The position numbers and the translations under genes are program-made. Below, one piece after another: positions 27,293 through 37,010 of a stretch of 55,755 nt of DNA. The notes under the pieces are model-generated. The model ran no database searches, was not told where the DNA came from, and worked only from the letters and a program-made list of their open reading frames with translations. The stretch is from an uncultured Pseudomonadota bacterium (GTDB taxonomy: Bacteria > Pseudomonadota > Gammaproteobacteria > Methylococcales > Methylomonadaceae). Within the stretch, counting starts at the first letter, position 1; each line of letters starts with the position of its first letter. Location: NCBI GenBank assembly GCA_903867225.1, contig CAIPQN010000044.1, positions 1 through 55,755 of the forward strand. The letters are read 5' to 3'.

Positions 27293-27540
27293 TTGATACA
27301 AAAATTAACCACATTACAAAGTCTGGAGCGAACATCTTTTCAGAATTAGGTTTTGATGCTGATGACGCAGAGCATTTGCAAAACGAATTACAGCAAAAAA
27401 TACAAAATGAAAAAGAATACCAAGGAAAATTAAAAATAATTGCACCCAAAGTCATTCGCTTTAAACAACGTAGTATTCAAATTCGCCAGCAACTCGCTCA
27501 AATGCGACAACTGATGATGCAACGACAACAGGTGGCTTGA
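27289..27540 (+). CDS. HigA-like antitoxin with missing helix-turn-helix
   Basis: 83 residues. The N-terminus KSGANIFSELGFDADDAEHL has the opening used by HTH_37-type HigA partners of Gp49-like toxins (typically GNVFxDLGF). The following half, rich in Gln and Arg, does not show the helix-turn-helix those proteins have, and neither other frame restores one. So it may be a degraded or alternative antitoxin that binds the toxin but not DNA. Coupled to the toxin gene. Confidence 0.55.
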   Translation: MIDTKINHITKSGANIFSELGFDADDAEHLQNELQQKIQNEKEYQGKLKIIAPKVIRFKQRSIQIRQQLAQMRQLMMQRQQVA

Positions 27541-27593
27541 ATTCCCCACTCAACACAAAATTCTCTAATTCAAAAAAGTAGACGAGACAAACA

Positions 27594-30500
27594 ATGAACA
27601 ACAAAAAATTATTATCCGCAGCCATTTTGTTGGCATTGGCAAAGTCTGCTTTGGGCATTGAAGTTGAACCGAATAATGATTCAAGCAAAGCGAATCCATT
27701 GGGAACAGAAAATGTCGGCAAACTTAATCGCGCCAGCGACGTAGATTTTTTTAAAATCGATTCTTGTATAAAAGATAATGCAAAAAAATGTACTAACAAA
27801 CGCCGCGAAGAAGTATCTATTTCATTCACTTGCAGCAATAAATCATCGGCAAGTCCCAGCGGTTGGTTTTTAGGTGTTCATGATTCAAACGGCGAATTGC
27901 AAGAAACCTATCCCGTCAAACCAGATGATTGCATTATTAGTGACAAAACATCAGGCGCATTTAATTTCAAGTTCTCAAGTTTAGACAGCCCAAATTATTA
28001 CGTTTCAGTGGTTGCTGATTGCCAAGCCCCAATTTATAACACCGTTACCGACCCAAAAGACCCCACAAAAACCATCGTCAACGTCAATAAATTTGTTGCG
28101 GCTGCACTCACAAAACAAGCCGATATTAATGCAGTCAAAGCAGAAAATGTTTTAGCGCAAACTGCGATTGATAAAACAAAAAATGATTTGATTTTGACAG
28201 AGATGGGTATATCGCCTTATTACAATGACTATATTACTGCTGCAAAAAAGAATATTGATGCCGCAAAAAAATTGAGTCCTACTTCTGATTTAACTTCTGT
28301 GGAAACTGCGATTAAGGCTATCGACTTAACGTCTAAAACAGATACAGATAAAGCTATTTTTAAAAACAGTATTGATGCTGTTCAAAGTGAAATTACCAAA
28401 GTTAAGAATTTAGAAGCCTCTACTGAGGAAATAAAAAATCTTCTGACTAATGCTTCTAATAATTTAGATTCAATTTTTTCCCCTTCATTTTCATATATCA
28501 ATTCAAATGCAAACATTCAAAAACTGACCGATGCGCTTGCATTAACAACTGACATTTCAAGCCTTGCTTCAATCACCTTAACACCCGCAACAAATATATC
28601 TGCTGCAATGTCGGCAACCAAGGCGATTGGGATTGCTGGTTCTGCAATGCAATACTCAATTTATACTTGGTCAGTTGTGCTTGATGCAGAAACCGCAACA
28701 AAAAATCCAACTATTGCGGCAAACATTGAAGCTGCCGATGCAGCCCTTGCTATTGCAACAACTAATGCTACTCAAGCAGCAACAGCGGCAACAGCGGCAG
28801 ATAAAGCATTAGGTGACGCTCAGGAAGATCTTAAGACTGCGAGAGCTGGGAATCCACGAGTTGATGCAGATATTACCGCTGCACAAACTGCTATTTCGGC
28901 TGCAAATACTAGAAAAACTGGTAACGATACTGGAACTGGGACAACTGGAACAGATGGTGCAAAAATCACTGCAGACAATGCCAAAACCGCCGCAGAAAAT
29001 GCAAAGAAAAAAGCTGATAACGTTAAAACTGCCGCTGATAAGGTTTTCACAGATGCAAAGGCAAAATATGACGAAGCCAAAACAAAATTAATCGACGCAT
29101 TAAAAGCTGTAGACGATGCGGTTAAATCTTTAAATGATACGATTAACGCTAACATTCTTGCAGCGAATACCGCTGAAAATTTAGGCAAACGTTTTGATTC
29201 GGCGTGCAAAGATAATTACAACGTCGGCATTTACACGCTCAAAGACAATCCAGACAACGAAATTAAACGCCTTGAAGATATTGCGTCGAAAGAACAAAAA
29301 AACCTCGGTTTAGAACAATCGGGACAAATCAGTTCAATCGATGACATAGATATTTACGTTGTCGATAGTGATGGCACAACCGAAGTGCCATTATTGTTCA
29401 CTTGTTCGGCATTGGCAGCACGACAAACGAATGACTGGAAATTGAGCATTTACAACGATGCGAACGGTTTAGTCAGTTCAACATTGATTAACGGAAGTTC
29501 ATGCGGTTCGGTATTTATTGGCGACAAAGGTGGTTACAGTTTCAAATTGCCAAAAGGTTCACAACGTTATTATTTAGCAGTGGAATCGGCGTGCGCGTCT
29601 TCAACGAAAAAAGATTGTGCAGTTGATACGGCGGAATACAGCATTTTGCGTGACGTTGATAAAGTGTATTCAGGCAGATTAACCGCTGCGAATACTAAAA
29701 TAACTGCCACAAGCGCAGATTTGAAATTAACAAATTGCGGTTTGAATAATGACGCGGTCATTTCGATTAAGGTTGAAAACGTCGATTTAGCCGAAACGGC
29801 AAAACTTGGAGCGAGTAAATTACCGATTAACGTTCAAATCGGTAGCACTGCATGTAGGATTTTAACGCCAGAATTATCATCAAAAGATGTGATTATTGGT
29901 AGCGTGATTGATTCGTCTGAAATCATTGATTCAAGTGCAATCGCTAAAGACAGCACAAATATCACGCTTGGCGATTGTGGAGGTAGCAATGCAAAAGTTA
30001 CGTTAACTGGTTCAAAATTAGATTTAGTGAATTTCAACCCAAATAAAACAACCGATTCAATTGTTATTCCAATCAAAGTAAACATTGGTGATTTTAAATG
30101 TGAAACTCAAGAAGTGTTTTATATCACACCCGATGCGTCAGGCACTGGCGCGACGTACAGCAACATTTCACTTGAAGACACATTTCAACCACTACCAGAT
30201 ACACCTGTCCCCGTTGATCCTAATGCTTTTGATCGCAATTGGCTCACAACGAAAAAGAATCTTGGCGCGACATTGCAAACGGGACAAATTAACGCTGTTA
30301 ATGACACGCAAATTTATCAAGTTGATACAGGAACTGAAGACGCAAATTTAACGTTTGGTTGTAACAAGGCGGTACGTTATCAAAATGATTGGAAAATGTT
30401 GATTTATGACAGTGCAAAGAACTTGAAATCAACCACAATGATTAACGGCAGTTCGTGTGGAATCGGGCAAGCTGGTGATTCTGGAGCTTACGCAATTCCT

Positions 30501-30710
30501 TTAACGAAAGATTCATCAACCTATTATTTGATTGTAAAATCGGCGTGCGAAATTGATGATAAAACCTGTGCAATTGATAAATCGCAATATCAACTTAAAC
30601 GAGTAACTGCAACGCAAGCTGTGACAAATGCAGCAGCAAAACCCTGTTTTGGAACAGGCTGTACAACGACGAAACCTGTTGTTAAACCGTTTTTCACTAG
30701 CCCAAAATAA
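27594..30710 (+). CDS. Large secreted protein with three PPC-like domains and a helical stalk
   Basis: 1038 residues. Signal peptide 1-21 (cut near ALG-IE). Domain 1 (22-165) starts EPNNDSSKANPLG, the opening of bacterial pre-peptidase C-terminal (PPC) domains. Residues ~165-545 are a long Ala/Lys/Asp/Thr-rich helical region with coiled-coil-like heptads. Domains 2 (~565-690) and 3 (~881-1002) resemble each other: NLG..QSGQI, a Trp-Lys-Leu-Ser-Ile-like core, INGSSCG, and an ending SAC....C..D. Between them (~702-852) two related beta units each hold a Cys pair. Terminal tail Cys-rich. No protease motif was found. Probably exported, maybe surface-bound. Preceded by the HigBA-like pair. Confidence 0.7.
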   Translation: MNNKKLLSAAILLALAKSALGIEVEPNNDSSKANPLGTENVGKLNRASDVDFFKIDSCIKDNAKKCTNKRREEVSISFTCSNKSSASPSGWFLGVHDSNGELQETYPVKPDDCIISDKTSGAFNFKFSSLDSPNYYVSVVADCQAPIYNTVTDPKDPTKTIVNVNKFVAAALTKQADINAVKAENVLAQTAIDKTKNDLILTEMGISPYYNDYITAAKKNIDAAKKLSPTSDLTSVETAIKAIDLTSKTDTDKAIFKNSIDAVQSEITKVKNLEASTEEIKNLLTNASNNLDSIFSPSFSYINSNANIQKLTDALALTTDISSLASITLTPATNISAAMSATKAIGIAGSAMQYSIYTWSVVLDAETATKNPTIAANIEAADAALAIATTNATQAATAATAADKALGDAQEDLKTARAGNPRVDADITAAQTAISAANTRKTGNDTGTGTTGTDGAKITADNAKTAAENAKKKADNVKTAADKVFTDAKAKYDEAKTKLIDALKAVDDAVKSLNDTINANILAANTAENLGKRFDSACKDNYNVGIYTLKDNPDNEIKRLEDIASKEQKNLGLEQSGQISSIDDIDIYVVDSDGTTEVPLLFTCSALAARQTNDWKLSIYNDANGLVSSTLINGSSCGSVFIGDKGGYSFKLPKGSQRYYLAVESACASSTKKDCAVDTAEYSILRDVDKVYSGRLTAANTKITATSADLKLTNCGLNNDAVISIKVENVDLAETAKLGASKLPINVQIGSTACRILTPELSSKDVIIGSVIDSSEIIDSSAIAKDSTNITLGDCGGSNAKVTLTGSKLDLVNFNPNKTTDSIVIPIKVNIGDFKCETQEVFYITPDASGTGATYSNISLEDTFQPLPDTPVPVDPNAFDRNWLTTKKNLGATLQTGQINAVNDTQIYQVDTGTEDANLTFGCNKAVRYQNDWKMLIYDSAKNLKSTTMINGSSCGIGQAGDSGAYAIPLTKDSSTYYLIVKSACEIDDKTCAIDKSQYQLKRVTATQAVTNAAAKPCFGTGCTTTKPVVKPFFTSPK

Positions 30711-31411
30711 TGAAACGTATCGTAGTGTTTGGTTATAGCGTGATGTCGTTAGAAGCGATGAGCCGATTACCAAAAGAAGATTGCAGCATTTTATTTATTG
30801 CGGCAAATGAAGCGGAAGCAGCATCTGTTTCTGAAAAAGGCTTTGAAACGCAAATAATTGATTTTAAAAATGACGATGATTTGTTTTTAGTGGGTATTGG
30901 TACAAATGTTGACATCATTTTTTGTTTTTATCCGACAGATTCTGATAATGTATTTTTGACTATTTCAGCGCGTGCGATGGATAAAGATTTAATTATTATC
31001 GCCATCGTGGACGATTCGGAATCTGAAGGAAAATTATTAGCCGCAGGTGCCAACAAAATTATTGATCCGTATGAAATTTGTGGGCGAAAAGTACACGAAA
31101 TGCTGACGAAACCAGACATTAGCGATATTCTTGACCATACTGTTTTTGGGCGGCATGATTTAAACATCGCACAAATTGAAATTCCAGCCGAATCTTTTTT
31201 AGAAGGCGTGATGGTGAGCGAATTAGATTTAGACAATGAACAATATAATTTGATTTTGATTGGCGTAGTAGATAAAGAATTAGGCGATCAGTTACATTTT
31301 ACCAATGGCGAAACAGATCATGAACTTAATGCAGGTGACGTATTAGTGGTGATGGGACCCAGTCGCGGCTGTCGATTATTTAGAGATGAGGTTGAACATC
31401 AATGCAATTGA
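30710..31411 (+). CDS. TrkA-like RCK-domain protein with degenerate NAD loop
   Basis: 233 residues. Residues 1-125 resemble the RCK/TrkA-N Rossmann domain that gates K+ channels and transporters; residues ~150-230 resemble TrkA-C (LEGVMVSELDL..., ending DVLVVMGPS). The usual GxGxxG loop reads FGYSVMSLEA, keeping only its first Gly, so NAD binding may be lost or altered. No transporter gene is adjacent. The ATG overlaps the stop of the PPC protein gene (TAATG), and the 3' end overlaps dsbB by 10 bases. Confidence 0.72.
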   Translation: MKRIVVFGYSVMSLEAMSRLPKEDCSILFIAANEAEAASVSEKGFETQIIDFKNDDDLFLVGIGTNVDIIFCFYPTDSDNVFLTISARAMDKDLIIIAIVDDSESEGKLLAAGANKIIDPYEICGRKVHEMLTKPDISDILDHTVFGRHDLNIAQIEIPAESFLEGVMVSELDLDNEQYNLILIGVVDKELGDQLHFTNGETDHELNAGDVLVVMGPSRGCRLFRDEVEHQCN

Positions 31412-31911
31412 TTCAAAAATTAAAAATCATAAGACCAAGATTTTGGTTTTTATTGGGAAGTTTAGGCTGTGTGTTTTTACTTAGTATGGGCGCGTATTTT
31501 CAATTCAATCAAGGTTTGGATCCTTGTCCGCTCTGCATTTCACAACGCATTGCGATTTTTTTGACGGGCTTAGTTTTCATGCTTGCAGTTGTGCATAATC
31601 CTGTTCAAAAAGACGTTAAACGTTACGCAATTTTTGGTGCATTGACAGCGTTAGGCGGTGCATCAATTTCGACGCGTCACATTTGGATTCAAAATTTACC
31701 ACCTGATAAAATACCAGAATGCAGTCCTGCGTTGGAATATATGTTGGAACATTTCCCCTTGATGGACACATTAAAATTGATGCTTTCTGGCACGGGTGAT
31801 TGTGCAAAAGTCGATTGGACAATGTTGGGATTCAGTATGCCAGTGTGGACATTGTTGGCGTTTTTAATGTTGGCAACGTTGAGTTTGGTACAAATTTGGA
31901 ATCACGACTAA
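31402..31911 (+). CDS. dsbB: Disulfide bond formation protein DsbB
   Basis: Inner-membrane quinone-dependent oxidase that re-oxidises DsbA. 169 residues, four membrane helices. The redox pair C42/C45 is in DPCPLC and the second pair C107/C134 in ECSPALEYML and SGTGDCAKVDW; all four Cys positions are near the E. coli ones (41, 44, 104, 130). The start lies within the end of the TrkA-like gene. It may help fold the cysteine-rich secreted protein encoded upstream, which is only inference. Confidence 0.95.
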   Translation: MQLIQKLKIIRPRFWFLLGSLGCVFLLSMGAYFQFNQGLDPCPLCISQRIAIFLTGLVFMLAVVHNPVQKDVKRYAIFGALTALGGASISTRHIWIQNLPPDKIPECSPALEYMLEHFPLMDTLKLMLSGTGDCAKVDWTMLGFSMPVWTLLAFLMLATLSLVQIWNHD

Positions 31912-31921
31912 AGGCTCAAAA

Positions 31922-32539
31922 ATGACGGTAATTACGGATTTATCACAACTCGATTTAAATAAAACTTACAGCTACGCAGATTATTTAACGTGGCAATTTG
32001 ATGACATGGTGGAGCTAATTAAAGGCAAAATTATGAAAATGTCGCCTGCACCAAATGTACGACATCAATCTATTTCGACAGACTTAGGACGTATTTTAGC
32101 GAACTATTTTTATCGAAAAAAATGCCGTTTATTTTTTGCTCCATTCGATGTGCGTTTGTACGATCGTCGAAAATCGGTTTTATTAAATAAAGACGTTTTT
32201 ACCGTTGTACAGCCCGATTTATGCGTGATTTGTAATTCTGAATTTTTAGATAAAACAGGCTGTAATGGTGCGCCCGATTGGATTATTGAAATTCTATCAA
32301 AAGGAAATTCCAAAAAAGAAATGGAAACGAAATACGCGCTTTATCAAGAAGCTGGCGTGCGTGAATACTGGATTGTTTTCCCTGAAAATAGAGCTATTGA
32401 ACAATTTGTTCTTGATGAAAATAACGTTTATCAACTCAAAAAAATGTACGCAGAAGACGGTTTTGCAGTGCCACAATTATTTCCCGAATTAGAAATTGAT
32501 TTAATAGACGTATTTGAATCGTGTGGCGATGACGATTAA
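31922..32539 (+). CDS. Uma2-family (DUF820) PD-(D/E)XK-like putative endonuclease
   Basis: 205 residues. N-terminal YADYLTWQFDDMVELIKGKI-type block, then the metal-site pattern: VQPDLCVI (Asp), PDWIIEILSKGN (Glu) and the Lys in ETKYALYQEAGVREYWIV. Uma2 proteins are common in cyanobacteria and in scattered proteobacteria, often as mobile genes; function unknown. It overlaps the first codons of priA. Probably acquired into this housekeeping run. Confidence 0.83.
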   Translation: MTVITDLSQLDLNKTYSYADYLTWQFDDMVELIKGKIMKMSPAPNVRHQSISTDLGRILANYFYRKKCRLFFAPFDVRLYDRRKSVLLNKDVFTVVQPDLCVICNSEFLDKTGCNGAPDWIIEILSKGNSKKEMETKYALYQEAGVREYWIVFPENRAIEQFVLDENNVYQLKKMYAEDGFAVPQLFPELEIDLIDVFESCGDDD

Positions 32540-34538
32540 ACCGTTAATTTTAAAAGTCGCCATCCCCGCTGTTCCATTTTTTCAACATTTTGAATACCTC
32601 GCCCCCGAAGATTCACAAAATTTAAAGGCGGGGATTCGCCTCGAAGTGCCGTTTGGCAAAACTTCAAAAATCGGTTTTTTAATTGCCACCAGTTTTGAAA
32701 GCGATTACCCGATTGAAAAATTAAAACCCATTACACGCATTATTGACGACATACCTTTGTTGGCAGAAATAGATTTGAAATTGTTGCATTGGGTGGCTGG
32801 TTATTATCATCATCCGATTGGCGAAGTAATGAGCGCAGCATTTCCTGTGGCATTGCGTCAAGGTAAAGAAGCGGTGATTAAAAAATTACCGAAAATTGCT
32901 GAATCTGAATCTGAATCTGAAACAATTCAACTCATTTGCAACGAAGCGCAACAAAACGCGATTGATAAAATTAGCGCGACGCTTGGCAAATTCAACGTTT
33001 TTGTTCTCGATGGTGTCACAGGCAGTGGTAAAACCGAAGTCTATATGCAGTTAATTCAAACCGTTTTAGAACGTAATCAACAAGTTCTCGTTCTCGTACC
33101 AGAAATTACATTGACACCGCAATTACAACAGCGTTTTCAAGCGCGTTTCAGTACACATATTGCCATTTCACATTCCAAACTCACCGACATTCAACGCAAA
33201 AATGCGTGGCTTTTGATGCAAAGTGGCGCGTGTTCGTTATTGCTCGGTACTCGTTCGGCATTATTTACACCGTTGCCAAATATCGGGCTAATTATTCTCG
33301 ACGAAGAACATGATAGTTCGTTTAAACAACAAGAAGGTTTTCGATTTTCAGCGCGAGATGTTGCCGTAATGCGCGGAAAATTGGCGAATGTGCCAGTCGT
33401 TTTGGGGTCAGCTACGCCCTCGCTTGAAAGTTTGTACAACGTGAAAAACCAGCGTTATCAGTATTTGCAATTACCCGAACGCGCTGGAAATGCGTTACCG
33501 CCGTTAGTGCAAATTATTGATATTCGACAGCAAAAATTACAAGGTGGTTTATCAGTAAAGTTACTCGAAGAAATCACAGTAACTTTGGCGAAAAATGAGC
33601 AAGTTTTATTATTTTTAAATCGACGGGGCTTTGCACCGACGTTAATTTGTGACGGTTGCGGTTGGGTGGCGCGGTGTGTTCATTGCGATGCTAATTTGGT
33701 GATTCACAAAAATAAAAATCTATTGCGTTGTCATCATTGCGGCACAGAACATCAATTGATTTCAAATTGTCCCGCCTGTCAATCGTCTGATTTAACTTCG
33801 TTAGGTTTAGGCACGGAAAGACTGGAATCGATTTTGACGCGCTTATTTTCTAACAAAACCGTGTTGCGTTTAGATCGTGATTCAACCCAAAAAAAAGGCG
33901 CGTTAGATGATTTTCTGGCGCAAATTCATAACGGTGAAGCGGATATTATTTTAGGCACACAGTTGTTGGCGAAAGGTCATCATTTTCCGAACGTTACATT
34001 AGTTGCAATTTTGGACGTAGACAGCGGTTTGTTTAGCACCGATTTTCATTCGGGTGAAAAGTTAGCGCAATTGATTGTACAAGTTTCAGGGCGAGCGGGA
34101 CGCGAACTTAAACAAGGCAAAGTCTTATTACAAACACGCCAACCAGAACATCCACTTTTAATAGAATTATTGCGTGATGGTTACGCGAAGTTTGCGGCAT
34201 TGGCTTTGGCAGAACGTGAAATGGCTTGCCTGCCGCCGTTTAGTTATCAGGCGTTATTACGCGCTCATCATGAAAATGAAGAATTGCCACAAACGTTTTT
34301 ACAAGCCGTAGCAGAATTGGCACAAAGTTTAAATTCACAGAATGTACAAATTTTAGGAGCGATTCCTGCACCGATGGCGCGAAGGGCAGGGCAGTATCGT
34401 TTTCAATTATTATTTCAACACGAAAATCGTACCGCGTTGCATCATTTATTGCATCAACTTGTACCACAAATTTCGACGCTAAAATTGGCGGCAAAAGTAC
34501 GTTGGTCACTTGATGTTGATCCAGTAGATTTGTATTGA
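32529..34538 (+). CDS. priA: Primosomal protein N', PriA helicase
   Basis: Restarts stalled replication forks. 669 residues from ATG 32529 (the frame also opens at 32514). Order: N-terminal DNA-binding domain, Walker A GVTGSGKTE (K168), DEEHD Walker B, and the two zinc sites built from CDGCGW, CVHCD, CHHCG and CPACQ near 380-430. The C-terminal helicase part has GTQLLAKGHHFPNV and SGRAGR. Slightly shorter than E. coli PriA (732). Confidence 0.96.
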   Translation: MTIKPLILKVAIPAVPFFQHFEYLAPEDSQNLKAGIRLEVPFGKTSKIGFLIATSFESDYPIEKLKPITRIIDDIPLLAEIDLKLLHWVAGYYHHPIGEVMSAAFPVALRQGKEAVIKKLPKIAESESESETIQLICNEAQQNAIDKISATLGKFNVFVLDGVTGSGKTEVYMQLIQTVLERNQQVLVLVPEITLTPQLQQRFQARFSTHIAISHSKLTDIQRKNAWLLMQSGACSLLLGTRSALFTPLPNIGLIILDEEHDSSFKQQEGFRFSARDVAVMRGKLANVPVVLGSATPSLESLYNVKNQRYQYLQLPERAGNALPPLVQIIDIRQQKLQGGLSVKLLEEITVTLAKNEQVLLFLNRRGFAPTLICDGCGWVARCVHCDANLVIHKNKNLLRCHHCGTEHQLISNCPACQSSDLTSLGLGTERLESILTRLFSNKTVLRLDRDSTQKKGALDDFLAQIHNGEADIILGTQLLAKGHHFPNVTLVAILDVDSGLFSTDFHSGEKLAQLIVQVSGRAGRELKQGKVLLQTRQPEHPLLIELLRDGYAKFAALALAEREMACLPPFSYQALLRAHHENEELPQTFLQAVAELAQSLNSQNVQILGAIPAPMARRAGQYRFQLLFQHENRTALHHLLHQLVPQISTLKLAAKVRWSLDVDPVDLY

Positions 34539-34595
34539 TAGCGCGTGAATTTAACTTGAATACGCTTAACTTCTGACCTAAACTCAAAACCGAAC

Positions 34596-34619
34596 GCGAC
34601 AGTTTGTCGCACTTTTTTT
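34596..34619 (+). terminator. Terminator after priA
   Basis: GCGACA pairs with TGTCGC around GTT, followed by AC and a seven-T run. It lies 17 bases before the copper oxidase start and separates it from priA. Confidence 0.85.
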
Positions 34620-34635
34620 CGTCTGAGGAAATTTT

Positions 34636-36309
34636 ATGACTACATTTAATGAATCCCGCCGTCGTTTTTTGGGACAATCAAGTTTAGGTTTATTGGGGCT
34701 TACTGCCGTGCCAAATTTAGCGCGTGCGATGGAAGGTATGGGAATGCACAATCGGCATACGGACGAAATGACGATGCCTAAAATCACACCTAATAAAGCC
34801 TCACCAAATTTTCACGCCGATGTTGAGTTGGATTTATTTTGTAAACCGAATGCCATTCAAATTTTAGATGGTAGCAAAACCAATATGTTGCAATACACAG
34901 CACGGTTAATTAAAGGTCCAAAAGAGACTTTGACCAGTCTGCCAAACTCTTATTTGGGTGACATTATTCGCTTTCAAAAAGGACAAAAAGTTCGTATTAA
35001 CTTACATAATGGTTTGTCACAACCTAGCGTCACGCATTGGCACGGATTACACGTTCCGCAAGTGATGGACGGGCATCCAATGTATTTCATTGATCCAGGT
35101 GAAACGCTCGTTTATGAATTTGAAGTCATGAATCGTGCGGGCATGAACATTTATCACACGCATCAACACGGTGCGACCGCAAAACAATTTTATTTTGGAT
35201 TGGGTGGCGCGTTAATTGTCAATGACGAAGAAGAAGCAAAATTAGATTTACCTTCAGGTGAATTTGAAATACCACTCGTAATTCAGGATAAACAGTTCGA
35301 CAGTGATAATCAGCTCGTTTATTCATCAATGATGCACAGCAAAATGACAGGATTTACAGGCGATAAAATTTTGGTAAATGGTCGTCCGAACGCGCATTTT
35401 GATGTGTCGAGTCGTGCTTATCGTTTACGCGTAATGAATGGTTCAACATCGCGCATTTACAAATTAGCGTGGGATGACGGAATGCCCGTTACGGTAATTG
35501 GTGTAGATGGTGGTTTGCTTGAACAACCCGAAGTGAAATCGTATGTGATGCTTGCACCAGGTGAACGTTTGGATGTTTGGGCAGATTTTAGTGGTCGTAA
35601 TGAAGGTTCAGAATTAACATTGAAAAGTTTGGCATTTGCAGGTGTATTGCCAAAAATGGGCATGGGAATGAATAAAGGCGCGATTCCTGTAGGTAGCGAA
35701 TATCCAATTTGCCGAATTCGTGTTACGAAAAAAGTCAGCGAAACGCATAAATTACCCATGCAATTATCGAAATTTAAACGCTACGAAATCAGTGACACAG
35801 CTAATCCAAATAATCCATTGCCGATTGGTATTTCCGAAGCCCCAATGTCGATGTTGCTTAATGGTGCGCCGTATTTGTTTAATAATCCGTTGCCTTTTGA
35901 ACGTGTAAAAGTGGGTAGCATTCAACAAATTGAAATTTTCCACGCACATGGTGCAGGTGGAATGAAAATGGATGAGGGTGCGAAACACGAAAGTGGCGAA
36001 ATGAAACGTGGTGGCATGGGTAGAGGAATGGGCGGGGGCATGATGGATTTATCAATGGCGCATCCAATTCATTTACACGGTCAACAATTTCAAACAGTCA
36101 GTCGTAGTTTTAGTGGTGATTCGACTGCTTATGATACGGTTCGAGAAGGCTTTATCGATAGCGGTTTAAAAGATGTGGTTCTTGTGATGCCGATGGAACG
36201 GGTAAAAATTATCAAGCCATTCCAAGATTTCAAAGGTTTATTTTTGTACCACTGCCATAATTTAGAACACGAAGATATGGGTATGATGCGGGAGTTTTCG
36301 GTTGAATAA
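34636..36309 (+). CDS. Multicopper oxidase with Tat signal (CueO/CopA-like)
   Basis: 557 residues. Twin-arginine signal RRRFLG at 8-13, so folded before export to the periplasm. Three cupredoxin domains. Copper ligand blocks: HWHGLH (134-139), HTHQHG (174-179), HPIHLHG (476-482) and HCHNLEHEDM (539-548), with type 1 ligands C540 and H545, and M550 as possible axial ligand. A His/Met/Gly-rich insert (about 438-470) resembles that of copper-resistance oxidases. Likely copper detoxification; rsmD overlaps its end by 8 bases. Confidence 0.9.
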   Translation: MTTFNESRRRFLGQSSLGLLGLTAVPNLARAMEGMGMHNRHTDEMTMPKITPNKASPNFHADVELDLFCKPNAIQILDGSKTNMLQYTARLIKGPKETLTSLPNSYLGDIIRFQKGQKVRINLHNGLSQPSVTHWHGLHVPQVMDGHPMYFIDPGETLVYEFEVMNRAGMNIYHTHQHGATAKQFYFGLGGALIVNDEEEAKLDLPSGEFEIPLVIQDKQFDSDNQLVYSSMMHSKMTGFTGDKILVNGRPNAHFDVSSRAYRLRVMNGSTSRIYKLAWDDGMPVTVIGVDGGLLEQPEVKSYVMLAPGERLDVWADFSGRNEGSELTLKSLAFAGVLPKMGMGMNKGAIPVGSEYPICRIRVTKKVSETHKLPMQLSKFKRYEISDTANPNNPLPIGISEAPMSMLLNGAPYLFNNPLPFERVKVGSIQQIEIFHAHGAGGMKMDEGAKHESGEMKRGGMGRGMGGGMMDLSMAHPIHLHGQQFQTVSRSFSGDSTAYDTVREGFIDSGLKDVVLVMPMERVKIIKPFQDFKGLFLYHCHNLEHEDMGMMREFSVE

Positions 36310-36883
36310 AGCAAATCAAAACGTATCTTCAAAACGCGGCACGTTAAAAATTATCGGCGGACAATGGCGCAGTCGGCAAATTGATGTTCTCGATGCAGAC
36401 GGTTTACGTCCTACGCCAAATCGAGTACGAGAAACGTTATTTAATTGGCTACAAGCCGATATTTTTAACAGTCGGTGTTTGGATTTATTTGCAGGCAGTG
36501 GCGCGTTGAGTTTTGAAGCCGCATCACGCGGTGCAAAAAATGTGGTACAAATCGAAAATAATTTGGCAGCGTGTACCGCATTGAAAGCCAATGCCCAAAA
36601 ATTAGATGCGACAAACGTTCACATGGTGCAATCCGACACGTTGGCATATTTGGCAAAAACACCGCCAAACCAATTTGACGTGATTTTTATTGATCCACCA
36701 TTTGGGTTAGATTTGGTGGTGCAAAGTTGTGAATTACTTGAAAAGAATTTGTGGCTTGCGCCTTATGCGAAAATTTATATCGAAACCGAAACAACTTTAA
36801 AACTTGAATTGCCTGAAAGTTGGCAGCTATTGAAAAGTAAAGTCGCGGGTGAAGTGGCTTATAGCTTATTCATGGTACGCTAG
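36302..36883 (+). CDS. rsmD: 16S rRNA (guanine966-N2)-methyltransferase
   Basis: Methylates G966 of 16S rRNA. 193 residues. Opening RGTLKIIGGQWRSRQI and LRPTPNRVRETLFNWL match the family; motif I is LDLFAGSGALSFEA, and the catalytic FIDPPFG (motif IV, D-P-P-F) follows. No ftsY or coaD neighbours here. A terminator lies at 36906. Confidence 0.95.
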   Translation: MNKANQNVSSKRGTLKIIGGQWRSRQIDVLDADGLRPTPNRVRETLFNWLQADIFNSRCLDLFAGSGALSFEAASRGAKNVVQIENNLAACTALKANAQKLDATNVHMVQSDTLAYLAKTPPNQFDVIFIDPPFGLDLVVQSCELLEKNLWLAPYAKIYIETETTLKLELPESWQLLKSKVAGEVAYSLFMVR

Positions 36884-36905
36884 AAATTACCAATCAAAAC
36901 TTTAG

Positions 36906-36948
36906 ACCCATCAATGCAACTAATTTTGCGCTGGTGGGTTTAATTTCC
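36906..36948 (+). terminator. Probable terminator after rsmD
   Basis: ACCCATCAATGCA and TGCGCTGGTGGGT form a 13-position stem with one mismatch and two G-U pairs, followed by a weak TTTAATTT. It separates rsmD from the chemoreceptor promoter. Confidence 0.6.
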
Positions 36949-37010
36949 AAAAATGCCACTCAATGGCACATTCATTTCCATTTCATTCATAAACAAATTC
37001 GCACGCCACC

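Noticed and set aside
28820-29209. A 129-codon minus-strand ORF within the secreted protein gene
   Set aside because: It is the opposite strand of the Ala/Lys-rich stalk region; low-complexity coding DNA gives long antisense frames and no motif is visible.
34240-34677. A minus-strand ORF of 145 codons at the end of priA
   Set aside because: Overlaps priA and the terminator; no conserved features.
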